The notes below the pieces were generated by a model, which was given only the letters and a program-made list of their open reading frames with translations, was not told the DNA's origin and ran no database searches. From Pseudodesulfovibrio portus (lineage in GTDB: Bacteria > Desulfobacterota > Desulfovibrionia > Desulfovibrionales > Desulfovibrionaceae): a stretch of 64,000 nt of DNA. Made by a program: the position numbers and the translations under genes. Below, piece by piece: positions 50,062 to 57,372 of the stretch; positions within the stretch are counted from its first letter, which is position 1; each line of letters opens with the position of its first letter. Where the stretch lies: the NCBI RefSeq assembly GCF_026000375.1, contig NZ_AP026708.1, positions 1,676,501-1,740,500 on the forward strand. The letters are read 5' to 3'.

Positions 50062-52671
50062 ATGCAGCCGGACAACACCCTGCCCCCCTCCGCCGCCAGA
50101 CTGAAAAAAGCCAAGGCCGATCTCTTCTCGCGCGCCAGGACGGGCAATGTCGGCGGCTTTGCCTGGGAATACGCCCACCTGGTGGATCATTACTTCCAGG
50201 ACCGCATCCGCGAGGCCGGGCCGCAAAAATTCGCCTACGCCCTTGTGGCCGTGGGCGGCTATGGCCGCGGCAAGCTCTGCCCCGGCTCGGACATCGACAT
50301 CCTGGTCCTGTTCAAGCGGCGCATCCCGGCCACGGCGGACCGGTTCATCAAATCCCTGCTCTTTCCCCTCTGGGACCTCGGCCTGGACCTCGGCCACGGC
50401 GTGCGCATCGTATCCGACTGCGTATCCCTGGCCCGCAAGGACTTCCAGGTGCTGGCCTCGCTCATGGACGCCCGCCCCCTGGCCGGCGACGCATTGGTCT
50501 TCGAGACCTTCCGCACCACCTTTGACGCCAAGGTGCTCAGGAAAAAGGGCGACTCCTTTGCCCGGTCCCTGCGCGAACACAACGAGACGAGGCTTGCGCA
50601 GTACGGCGACGCCTCGGGCATGCTGGAGCCGGAACTCAAGAACGGGCTGGGCGGCCTGCGCGACGGCCAGCAGGTGGCCTGGCTGAGCCGGGTGCTCGAC
50701 GCCTCGGGCCGCAAACCGGTCTTCCTGCCCGAGGAATTGTCCCGGCTGCGCGACGACCAGGCCTTTCTCAACCGCGTCCGCACGGCCCTGCACCTGGCGG
50801 CAAAACGGAAAAACGACCGGCTGCACTTCGATCTGCAACCGCCCACGGCCCGCCTCATGGGTTTCACCCCCAGGAATGATTCCCCGGAGGCGATGGGCCG
50901 GACCGTCGAATTCTTTCTCTCCCGCCTGCACCAGGCCATGACCCGCATCAAGACCATGCGCGAGTCCCTGTTCCAGGAGGGGTTCTGCGAAAAAACCGCC
51001 GCCCCCCTGCCCGAATTGTCCATCCGCAACCTCGCCGCCGGGCCGGAGGGCATCTTCTTCAAGAGCCAGGCCGCTGCCACGCCCGACAACGTGCTCGGCG
51101 CGTTCCTGGAATCCGCACGGTCCGGCCTGCCCCTGACCTGGGGGGCGCGGCGCATCGTCCGCAGCAACCCGGCCCGGTTCGCAGCCGGGCTGGTGGACAA
51201 GCCCGAGACCCTGTCCACCCTGGTTGAGATATTCCAGGCTCCCCACGGCGGCGTGGCCTGCCAGGGGCTGGTCGAAACCAGGCTCCTGCCCGCCATCCTC
51301 CTGGAATTCGGCGACGTGGAGCACCTCATCCAGTTCAACGACTACCATGTCCACCCTGTGGGACGGCACACCCTGGCCACCGTGAACCTGCTTTCGGAGT
51401 TCCTGTCGGGTGCCGACGGATGGGCCGGGGAAATCGGCTCCCACATCGGCTACCGGGACGCCATCATCCTCATCCTGGCCGGATTCTTCCACGACCTGGG
51501 CAAGGGGGAACCCAATCACTCCAAGGCCGGGGCGGACATCGCCCGGGACGTGCTCAACCGGTACGCCAGGGAAACCACCCTGGTGGAAGAGGTGGCCTTC
51601 CTGGTGGAGCACCACCTGCTCATGCCCGAGGCCGCCACCCGGCGCGACCTGTCCGACGAAAGAGTGGCCGCGAACGTGGCCGCCGTGGCCGAGAACCCGG
51701 ACCGGCTGGACATGCTCTACCTGCTGTCCGTGGCCGACTCCATGGCCACCGGCCCCCGCGCCTGGAACTCGTGGACCCGATCCCTGTTCGGGGAACTCTA
51801 TTTCAAGGTCAGAAATCTCCTGGAACACGGCCCGCTCTCCAGGCCGGACGCCGCCCGCCGTCTGGCGTCGGTGCGCGCCGAGGTGCACGAACTCGCCGCC
51901 GACATGGACCCCGAATTCGTTGAGGCCGCGCTGGGAGCCATGCCCATGCGGACCTTCCTGGCCCTGGACGCGCCCACCATCGCCGGACACCTCAAGCTGG
52001 TGGACACCCTGTGGAAGGACGTGGCCGAAGACCGCATGCGCAAGCCTTCCGCCATCGGCGGCAAGGGGGTCAACCTCATCCAGGCCCGGCCCGGCAAGGC
52101 GGCAAATACCTTTGAGCTGACCGTGGCCGCCGTGGACCAGCCCGGCCTGTTCGCCACCATTGCCGGGGCCATCTCGCTCCACGGCCTGGACATCCTGGCC
52201 GCCGATATCTTCACCTGGAGGGACGGCACGGCCGTGGACGTGTTCACGGTCTCGGAACCACCGGAATCCCTGTACGCCGACGAGGTCTGGGCCCGCATCC
52301 GGCGGTCCATCAGCTACGCCCTGGCGGGCAAGCTCGACCTGGCCGCACGGCTCGAGGAACGGCGCAACTCCCCGCTGACCAAGCGCCGGACCGGCCCGAA
52401 GCTCAAGCCCATCGTCACCGTGGACAATACAACCAGCGATTTTCACACCGTCATCGAGGTGGCCGCCACCGACCGCACGGGCTTTCTCTTCGACATGGCC
52501 CGCACCCTGGCCGCCCACCACCTGTCCATTCACCTGGCCAAGATCGCCACCATCAAGGGCCGCGCCGCCGACGTCTTCCATGTCCGTACCCAGGACGGCA
52601 TGCGGTTGACCGACGAGACCCGCATACAGGCACTCAAAATAGATTTGCTGGATGCCGCCACTATGGCATAA
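50062..52671 (+). CDS. glnD: PII uridylyltransferase/uridylyl-removing enzyme
   Basis: This 869-residue enzyme adds UMP to PII when nitrogen is low and removes it when glutamine is high. It has the nucleotidyltransferase motif GGYGRGKLCPGSDIDIL (near residue 65), the HD domain (HTLATVNLL and FFHDLGKGEP), and two C-terminal ACT domains (about 690-770 and 800-869) that sense glutamine. MQPDNTLPP is the start; a TTG 12 codons earlier has no ribosome-binding site. It lies downstream of amtB and the PII gene, so the sensing circuit is complete here. Confidence 0.94.
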   Translation: MQPDNTLPPSAARLKKAKADLFSRARTGNVGGFAWEYAHLVDHYFQDRIREAGPQKFAYALVAVGGYGRGKLCPGSDIDILVLFKRRIPATADRFIKSLLFPLWDLGLDLGHGVRIVSDCVSLARKDFQVLASLMDARPLAGDALVFETFRTTFDAKVLRKKGDSFARSLREHNETRLAQYGDASGMLEPELKNGLGGLRDGQQVAWLSRVLDASGRKPVFLPEELSRLRDDQAFLNRVRTALHLAAKRKNDRLHFDLQPPTARLMGFTPRNDSPEAMGRTVEFFLSRLHQAMTRIKTMRESLFQEGFCEKTAAPLPELSIRNLAAGPEGIFFKSQAAATPDNVLGAFLESARSGLPLTWGARRIVRSNPARFAAGLVDKPETLSTLVEIFQAPHGGVACQGLVETRLLPAILLEFGDVEHLIQFNDYHVHPVGRHTLATVNLLSEFLSGADGWAGEIGSHIGYRDAIILILAGFFHDLGKGEPNHSKAGADIARDVLNRYARETTLVEEVAFLVEHHLLMPEAATRRDLSDERVAANVAAVAENPDRLDMLYLLSVADSMATGPRAWNSWTRSLFGELYFKVRNLLEHGPLSRPDAARRLASVRAEVHELAADMDPEFVEAALGAMPMRTFLALDAPTIAGHLKLVDTLWKDVAEDRMRKPSAIGGKGVNLIQARPGKAANTFELTVAAVDQPGLFATIAGAISLHGLDILAADIFTWRDGTAVDVFTVSEPPESLYADEVWARIRRSISYALAGKLDLAARLEERRNSPLTKRRTGPKLKPIVTVDNTTSDFHTVIEVAATDRTGFLFDMARTLAAHHLSIHLAKIATIKGRAADVFHVRTQDGMRLTDETRIQALKIDLLDAATMA

Positions 52672-52772
52672 GAAGACCTCCGGCACCGCGTTCGTCCCGG
52701 CTGAACCGCCTCGGCGGCTTTTGCTCCGGGCAGCACGCAGACGCCAAACCGATAAGCTTACGGTAGGTTGCT

Positions 52773-53399
52773 ATGCCAATAAAAATGACCATTTACTCCG
52801 ACTTCATATGACCTTTCTGCTATGTCGGCGCGGGCATCGTCGACAGCTTCAGGGACGAATTCGACATCCAGGACACATGGGTCCCCCATGAGATCCACCC
52901 GGACACGCCCGCCCAGGGGCGAGACATGACCGACCTGTTCAACCGGTTCGACATCGACAACATCACCGGCGTACTCCGTCAGCGCGGCAGGCCCTACGGC
53001 ATCGAATTCGGAGACATGTCCCGGCTGTCCAACTCGCGCCTGGCCCTGGAGACCGGCGAGTTCGCCCGCGATCACGGCGACTACCACCGGGTCCACATGG
53101 CCCTGTTCAAGGCGTACTTCACCTTCGGCCGGGACATCGGCGACCGGGCGGTCCTCAGGTCCGTGGCCGGGGACTGCGGCCTGGACCCGAACGAACTCAT
53201 GGCGGCGCTGGAAGAAGGACGCTATACCGAACAGGTGCGCCGGGGATCGGACGCCGCCCGCAGGGACAAGGTTACCGCAGTCCCGACCTTTATCATCAGG
53301 GGGTGTCCGGCCATCACCGGAGCGGTCAATGAAACGCTCTTTCGCGAAGCCCTGCAAGGGGCTGCAGCCGCCCTCTCCTCGGCCACGGACAACAAATAA
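52773..53399 (+). CDS. DsbA/FrnE-like thioredoxin-fold protein, predicted selenoprotein
   Basis: Translation from ATG 52773 (preceded by GGTAGGTTGCT) gives MPIKMTIYSDFI, then TGA at 52809-52811, then PFCYVGAG and an open frame to 53399. The FrnE/DsbA family reads SDF-x-CPWCY at this place, so the TGA sits exactly where the first redox Cys belongs: a U-PFC motif (U13, C16). Read through, the protein has 208 residues, the normal family length, and shows EIHPDTPAQGRDM, the helical insert (ALFKAYFTFGRDIGD) and the cis-Pro region VPTFIIRGCPAITG. A hairpin follows the TGA at SECIS distance. Without read-through the active site would be lost. Confidence 0.8.
52809..52853 (+). promoter_or_regulatory. 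Candidate bacterial SECIS hairpin with its UGA codon
   Basis: Right after the TGA, CCT (52812-52814) pairs with AGG (52851-52853), GCT (52819-52821) with AGC (52845-52847) and GTCG (52824-52827) with CGAC (52841-52844); a GCG/CGT (52828-52830 with 52838-52840) step closes the apical loop CGGGCAT. The loop lies 20-26 bases after the UGA, within the 16-37 bases SelB needs, and is G-rich. Confidence 0.6.
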
Positions 53400-53422
53400 C
53401 CGCAACGAACTGCAACAGCGGA

Positions 53423-54424
53423 ATGACCATGACAAAACAACAAGAAATCGTTGTCTTTTTTACCGGCGGAACCATCGGCATGTCCCCGGCAGAAGGCGTG
53501 ACTGGAGTGGCTCCGAACGACAACTTCCACGAGCTGCTCAACCAGTTCAAGCCGCAGGAGGCGAACGTCACCCTGCGACCCGTTCTCTGGTCGGACAAAC
53601 CGAGCCCGCACATGACGCCCGACGACATGTTCCGGCTGGCCCTGGACGTGGAGAAAACCCTGGTCGAGCCGTCCGTGGCCGGAGCCGTGATCCTGCACGG
53701 AACCGACACCCTGGCCGAGACCGCGTACATGTGCGACATGGTCATCGCATCCGACAAGCCGGTCATCCTCACCGGGTCCATGCGCTACTATTCCGAATCC
53801 GGTTACGACGGCATCCGCAACCTGGCCAACACCGTCCGCGCCTGCCTGCTCCCCCTGCCGCCCGGCATCGGGGCGTGCATCCTGATGACCGACCGCATCT
53901 TCGCCGCCCGCGAGGCGGTCAAGGTCAACTCCCTGAACGTGGACGCCTTCGAATCCCGCGAAGCGGGCGTGGTCGGCTACGTGGCAGGCGAGTCCGTGGT
54001 CCTTGCCAGACGCTATTCCACCCCCACCCCGAGGCGTGGGCTCCACCCCGAGGCCATTGAGGAGCGGGTCCCCCTCCTGACTGCATACACGGGCATGGAC
54101 CGATCACTTATCGATCATTGCAGAAGCCTGGGCAGCAAAGGGATTGTCATAGAAGGATTCGGGGCAGGGAATGTTCCTCCCACCATAGCGACCGCTCTTG
54201 AAGAGTGCCTTTCGGACAACATTCCGGTGGTCCTGGCCACCCGCTGCATCGAGGGCGGGGTGTGGCCCATATACGGCTACCCCGGCGGCGGAGCCGACCT
54301 GGAAAGCAAGGGGGTTATCCTGTGCGGTCGCCTGGGCGGCCCAAAGGCCCGCATTCGCCTCATCTGCGCCCTCGGAATGACTTCCGACATGAGGAAAATC
54401 CGGCAGATCTTCAGCGAGGCGTAG
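53423..54424 (+). CDS. L-asparaginase
   Basis: This 333-residue enzyme splits asparagine into aspartate and ammonium. The catalytic loops are TGGTIG (residues 14-19, Thr17) and HGTDTLAETA (92-101, Thr94 and Asp95). No signal peptide is present, so it should act in the cytoplasm, in line with type I enzymes. It lies 23 bases after the selenoprotein gene and belongs to the nitrogen-related cluster. Its 3' end overlaps the convergent HD-GYP fragment by 14 bases. Confidence 0.92.
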   Translation: MTMTKQQEIVVFFTGGTIGMSPAEGVTGVAPNDNFHELLNQFKPQEANVTLRPVLWSDKPSPHMTPDDMFRLALDVEKTLVEPSVAGAVILHGTDTLAETAYMCDMVIASDKPVILTGSMRYYSESGYDGIRNLANTVRACLLPLPPGIGACILMTDRIFAAREAVKVNSLNVDAFESREAGVVGYVAGESVVLARRYSTPTPRRGLHPEAIEERVPLLTAYTGMDRSLIDHCRSLGSKGIVIEGFGAGNVPPTIATALEECLSDNIPVVLATRCIEGGVWPIYGYPGGGADLESKGVILCGRLGGPKARIRLICALGMTSDMRKIRQIFSEA

Positions 54425-54611
54425 CCCGCAGTTTATTGATCGACACGGGTGAATCGCCGGAATCGGCCCGGGCCTGGGCGATGCCGAGATGGTTCCCGAT
54501 GGCGGCGGAAGCCATGGCAACCCGTCGATGATGTCCGTTGACGTGGGGAGACACGTAATCCAGGGCAGTCGAGATGCCGCACATGAGATCAATGAGGTAG
54601 ATATTCCGCAT
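54411..54611 (-). pseudogene. N-terminal fragment of an HD-GYP-type protein
   Basis: This 66-residue frame begins MRNIYLIDLMCGISTALDYVSPHVNGHHRRVAMASAAIGNHLGI, which resembles the opening helix and first HD histidines of HD-GYP c-di-GMP phosphodiesterases (ALDLVSPxxxxHHxRVAxxAxxIAxxLG). It stops in the asparaginase 3' end and has no metal-binding HD motif. GGAAGAAACGAC precedes the ATG and a promoter lies upstream, so it may still be expressed. It is probably a gene remnant left by rearrangement. Confidence 0.5.
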
Positions 54612-54645
54612 GTCGTTTCTTCCCTGCATTATGCTTGGGAGGCCC

Positions 54646-54673
54646 ATATTAAGGGTTGCAGGCCAACTGTCAA
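54646..54673 (-). promoter_or_regulatory. Promoter of the HD-GYP fragment
   Basis: On the minus strand TTGACA (54673-54668, exact consensus) and TAATAT (54651-54646) are 16 bases apart, about 35 bases before the fragment's ATG. Confidence 0.5.
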
Positions 54674-54714
54674 TCGAATGAATGTTCGTCACGAATCCGC
54701 ATCACCCACGATCA

Positions 54715-54759
54715 TGTCAAGCGCTCATTTTATCCTATAGCCTGTTTTCACTATACATT
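54715..54759 (+). promoter_or_regulatory. 45-bp element upstream of the phage adaptor gene, shared with the Rhs gene
   Basis: It begins TGTCAAGCGCTCATTTTATC and ends CACTATACATT, matching 40278-40234 at 41 of 45 positions. The adaptor ATG lies 110 bases further on. Which part binds protein or RNA polymerase cannot be told here. Confidence 0.7.
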
Positions 54760-54869
54760 CATCGACATTTCCGGGTTCGAGCGAAATCCCGTGGTACGCT
54801 GTTCACGCTCGCGGCCACGGCTCGGGCAACCTGACATCAACCTTCAATCCACCAAGCGAGGTACCGACT

Positions 54870-55451
54870 ATGGCTACGAGCGTGATCGAAATCTGCAACA
54901 ACGCCCTGCTCGACCTGGGCGAAGACGTCATCATGTCCCTTGGCGACGACTCCAAGGCCGCCGGGCTCTGCAACCACCGCTGGCCCGCCGTGCGCGACGC
55001 CGTGCTGCGCGCCCACCCCTGGAACTGCGCCATGTCCCAGGCCGAGCTGGCCGCCGGGACCGCCGCGCCCCTCTGGAAGTGGGCGTACAAATACACCCTG
55101 CCCAGCGATTTCCTGCGCGTCATCCAGATGGTGGGCTGCGACGGCGAGGATATCTCCGACTGGGAAATCCAGGGCAACATCATCCTGTGCGACGAAGACG
55201 CGCCCATCTTCATTTCCTTTGTCCGCTGCGAAACCGATCCCCGCAAATACGACGCCCTCCTCACGGAGACCCTGTCCGCCCGACTGGCAGCCGCCCTGGC
55301 CTATCCACTGACCGGCTCCACCTCCCTGGCGCAGGCATACTGGGAACTCTACCAGAAGAAACTGGCCGAAGCCCGGGGCGTGGACGCCCGCGAAGGCGTG
55401 CCCGAATCCGTCACACCCACCGCCTGGCTCGGGGCCAAGTTGGGGCGGTGA
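54870..55451 (+). CDS. Phage tail adaptor (T7 gp11/tail tubular protein A-like)
   Basis: This 193-residue protein starts MATSVIEICNNALLDLGEDVIMSLGDDSKAAGLCNHRWPAVRDAVL, the typical opening of short-tailed-phage adaptors (tail tubular A) that join the portal to the nozzle. The segments HPWNCAM, PLWKWAYKYTLPSDFLRVIQ and the final YWELYQKKLAEAR helix are intact. GCGAGGTACCGACT precedes the ATG. Normally it stands directly before the nozzle gene; here it is alone, 25 kb from the nozzle at 27431-29524, with a shared upstream element instead. Confidence 0.82.
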   Translation: MATSVIEICNNALLDLGEDVIMSLGDDSKAAGLCNHRWPAVRDAVLRAHPWNCAMSQAELAAGTAAPLWKWAYKYTLPSDFLRVIQMVGCDGEDISDWEIQGNIILCDEDAPIFISFVRCETDPRKYDALLTETLSARLAAALAYPLTGSTSLAQAYWELYQKKLAEARGVDAREGVPESVTPTAWLGAKLGR

Positions 55452-55770
55452 GGAAGGGCCTACCGGCGGTCCATTTCAGTGATACCAGAGCGCTGCCCTA
55501 TCGCTGCTGTCGACATTTCCAAGACCGAACAAATTCGGCCTAAGAACTGACGCGACCCCGCTTAAGGCCGAGGGCCTTGAGAATCCCACGTCGCCTGCGG
55601 CGAGGGCGCTTCGTCAAGACCCGGCTCGCCGCGCCTGCGCACCTCTCGCCGCCAGGCGACGCAACAAGTTTGGGAGATTCCCAAGAACCCTTTTCAAAGG
55701 GTTCTTGGGCCGTCGGAGACGCCCGCCGGCGAGACTGCCCCGCAGGCAGCGCGCTGGCGGCCTTCCCGGC
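55452..55770. other. Intergenic stretch between the adaptor gene and rsmB
   Basis: It contains dispersed repeat copy 2 (55562-55720) and GC-rich hairpins. No gene is seen. Confidence 0.5.
55562..55720. repeat. Dispersed hairpin repeat, copy 2
   Basis: It opens AAGGCCGAGGGCCTTGAGAATCCC, continues through GCAACAAGTTTGGGAGATTCC and a strong hairpin (CCCAAGAACCC/GGGTTCTTGGG, 55680-55709, TTTTCAAA loop), and ends GCCGTCGGAGAC. It matches copies at 40331 and 62803. Confidence 0.7.
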
Positions 55771-57045
55771 CTAGCCCACCTTGAGCAGGGCCGCGTAGAA
55801 GAATTCGTTGAGCGGCGAATCGGGCGGGGTGGTCCATTCGGTGTGGACGGTGATCTTGGGGTGCTTTTTGACGAACCGCTGGATGAGCCCCTGGTTTTCG
55901 TCGGGGTTCAGGGTGCAGGTGATGACGGCCACGGAACCGCCGGGTTTGACCTGATCGGTGGTGTTTTGCAGGATCTCCGCCTGGAGCACGGTCAGATCGG
56001 CCAGGTCCGACGGTTTGCGTTTCCACTTGGTGTCGGGCCTGCGCGAGAGCACGCCGAGACCGGAGCAGGGCAGGTCGAGCAACACCGAACCGGGTGCATG
56101 CGGCGCCTTGGCCGTGGCCGCATTGGCCACGAACGTCCTGACCCCGGGCAGTTCCCGCTTGAGTCCGTCGAGCCGTTCCTTGTGGGGGTCGGAGGCAAAC
56201 ACGTCCAGCTCCTTCTCGAGCAGGATGCGGGTCTTGCCGCCGCGTCCGGCGCAGGCGTCCCAGACCGGCTCGCGCCAGGTCTCGGGATTGAGCGCCTCGA
56301 TGGCCTGACGGGCGGCGAACGACTGGCGGTGCATGGGCGGATCGGGCTCTTCCTCGAACCGGGTCCCTGCGGGCAGGGCAAAGCTCATGCCTTCGATATC
56401 CAGAATCTCCGGCCAACCGGCCACTTCGGAATATATCTCGTCCGCCTCGGGGTGGCCGAACAGGTTGAATCCCAGCGCCGGAGGCTTGAGTTGCGCCTCC
56501 AGATAGTGGAGGGCGTCCTGCTCGCCGTACTCGCGCCACCACATGTCCACCATCCACTGCGGGCAGGAATACCAGCGGCACAGGAACTCGGGCAGGGACG
56601 CGTCCTTGCGGAAAAAATCGGGGTCATGGGCGGTCTCGCCCAACTCGGACACACGGCGCAACACCGCGTTGAACAGTCCGGCCAGCCGCGCGCCGGGCTT
56701 GGTCTTGGAGAACTCCACGGCCCAATCCACGGAGGCGTAGGCCGGGACCTTGTCCAGGTACAGGATTTCGTAGGCGGCCACGCCCATGGCCAGGCGCATC
56801 TTGGGAGGGAGCTGGCCGGGGTCCTTGAGGAACCGGGACAGGATGTACTCGATGCGGGCCTTGAGCCGCAGGTAGCCGTAGGAAAGTTCGGTGGCCAGCG
56901 AGGCGTCGCGCGGGTCTAGGGGGCCCGAGGACAGTCCTGCGTCGAGTCCGGCCTGGATATCCTGCCTGTTCATGAGGCAGCGGAAAAGTGCTTCGAGCGC
57001 GACCCGCCTCGCCGGAGGCAGGGGTTTGGGAGAACGTGCTTTCAT
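55771..57045 (-). CDS. 16S rRNA m5C methyltransferase, RsmB-like (NOL1/NOP2/Sun family)
   Basis: This 424-residue enzyme methylates C5 of a cytosine in rRNA. An NusB-like helical N-terminal domain (about 20-140) is followed by the methyltransferase core: DACAGRGGKTRILLE (SAM motif I), LLDLPCSGLGVLSRRPD (first active Cys, PCS) and VAVITCTLNPDENQ (second Cys, TCT). The start MKARSPKPLPP follows no clear ribosome-binding site. RsmB of E. coli makes m5C967 of 16S rRNA; the exact target here is inferred. Confidence 0.9.
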   Translation of the reverse strand: MKARSPKPLPPARRVALEALFRCLMNRQDIQAGLDAGLSSGPLDPRDASLATELSYGYLRLKARIEYILSRFLKDPGQLPPKMRLAMGVAAYEILYLDKVPAYASVDWAVEFSKTKPGARLAGLFNAVLRRVSELGETAHDPDFFRKDASLPEFLCRWYSCPQWMVDMWWREYGEQDALHYLEAQLKPPALGFNLFGHPEADEIYSEVAGWPEILDIEGMSFALPAGTRFEEEPDPPMHRQSFAARQAIEALNPETWREPVWDACAGRGGKTRILLEKELDVFASDPHKERLDGLKRELPGVRTFVANAATAKAPHAPGSVLLDLPCSGLGVLSRRPDTKWKRKPSDLADLTVLQAEILQNTTDQVKPGGSVAVITCTLNPDENQGLIQRFVKKHPKITVHTEWTTPPDSPLNEFFYAALLKVG

Positions 57046-57372
57046 AGGGGGATGGTTACGCCTGTCGGGCGCGGAAGGCAACCGCGTTAGATTGACGATA
57101 CCGTTACCTTTACGGGGCGAACCTGAAGGAGGGATTTACGCTGAAGGCACGGGGGGGTGACCCGGCTTCCGATAGCGAATCAACGCGCACCGTCCCGAAC
57201 ATCCTGCTTACGTGTCCGGATAGTGGCGTAAGCGAAGCGACACGACGCGAGGCTTTCGAGAGTGGTGCAGCTGTGCATTTTCTTCGGGCAGAATCAACGC
57301 AGGCGTAGCCTTCTACGGTGAGTATGATTTTGCCCGAAAAAATGTGCAGATGCGCCGCTGTCGGAAGCCGGG
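57046..57372. other. Intergenic stretch between rsmB and the molybdopterin oxidoreductase
   Basis: It contains the hairpin repeat copy B (57243-57369) and nothing else that looks coding. Confidence 0.5.
57243..57369. repeat. Hairpin repeat at gene 3' end, copy B
   Basis: The left arm (GGCTTTCGAGAGTGGTGCAG, CTGTGCATTTTCTTCGGGC) pairs with the right arm (GCCCGAAAAAATGTGCAG, ATGCGCCGCTGTCGGAAGCC) at about 80%. It ends three bases beyond the stop codon of the molybdopterin oxidoreductase gene. Copy A is at 46631-46760. Confidence 0.7.

Noticed and set aside
49915-52686. A 923-codon open frame opposite glnD, and similar long opposite-strand frames over other genes (for example 5580-7544 and 15580-17514)
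   Set aside because: They mirror the codon pattern of strongly coding high-GC genes, lack family resemblance and ribosome-binding sites, and are rich in Gly/Val/His/Gln as expected of antisense frames.
52926-53399. A shorter open frame starting after the UGA, read as the whole gene
   Set aside because: It would remove the U/C-PFC active site and the first strand of the thioredoxin fold, whereas the upstream ATG has a ribosome-binding site and gives the full family length when the UGA is read through.
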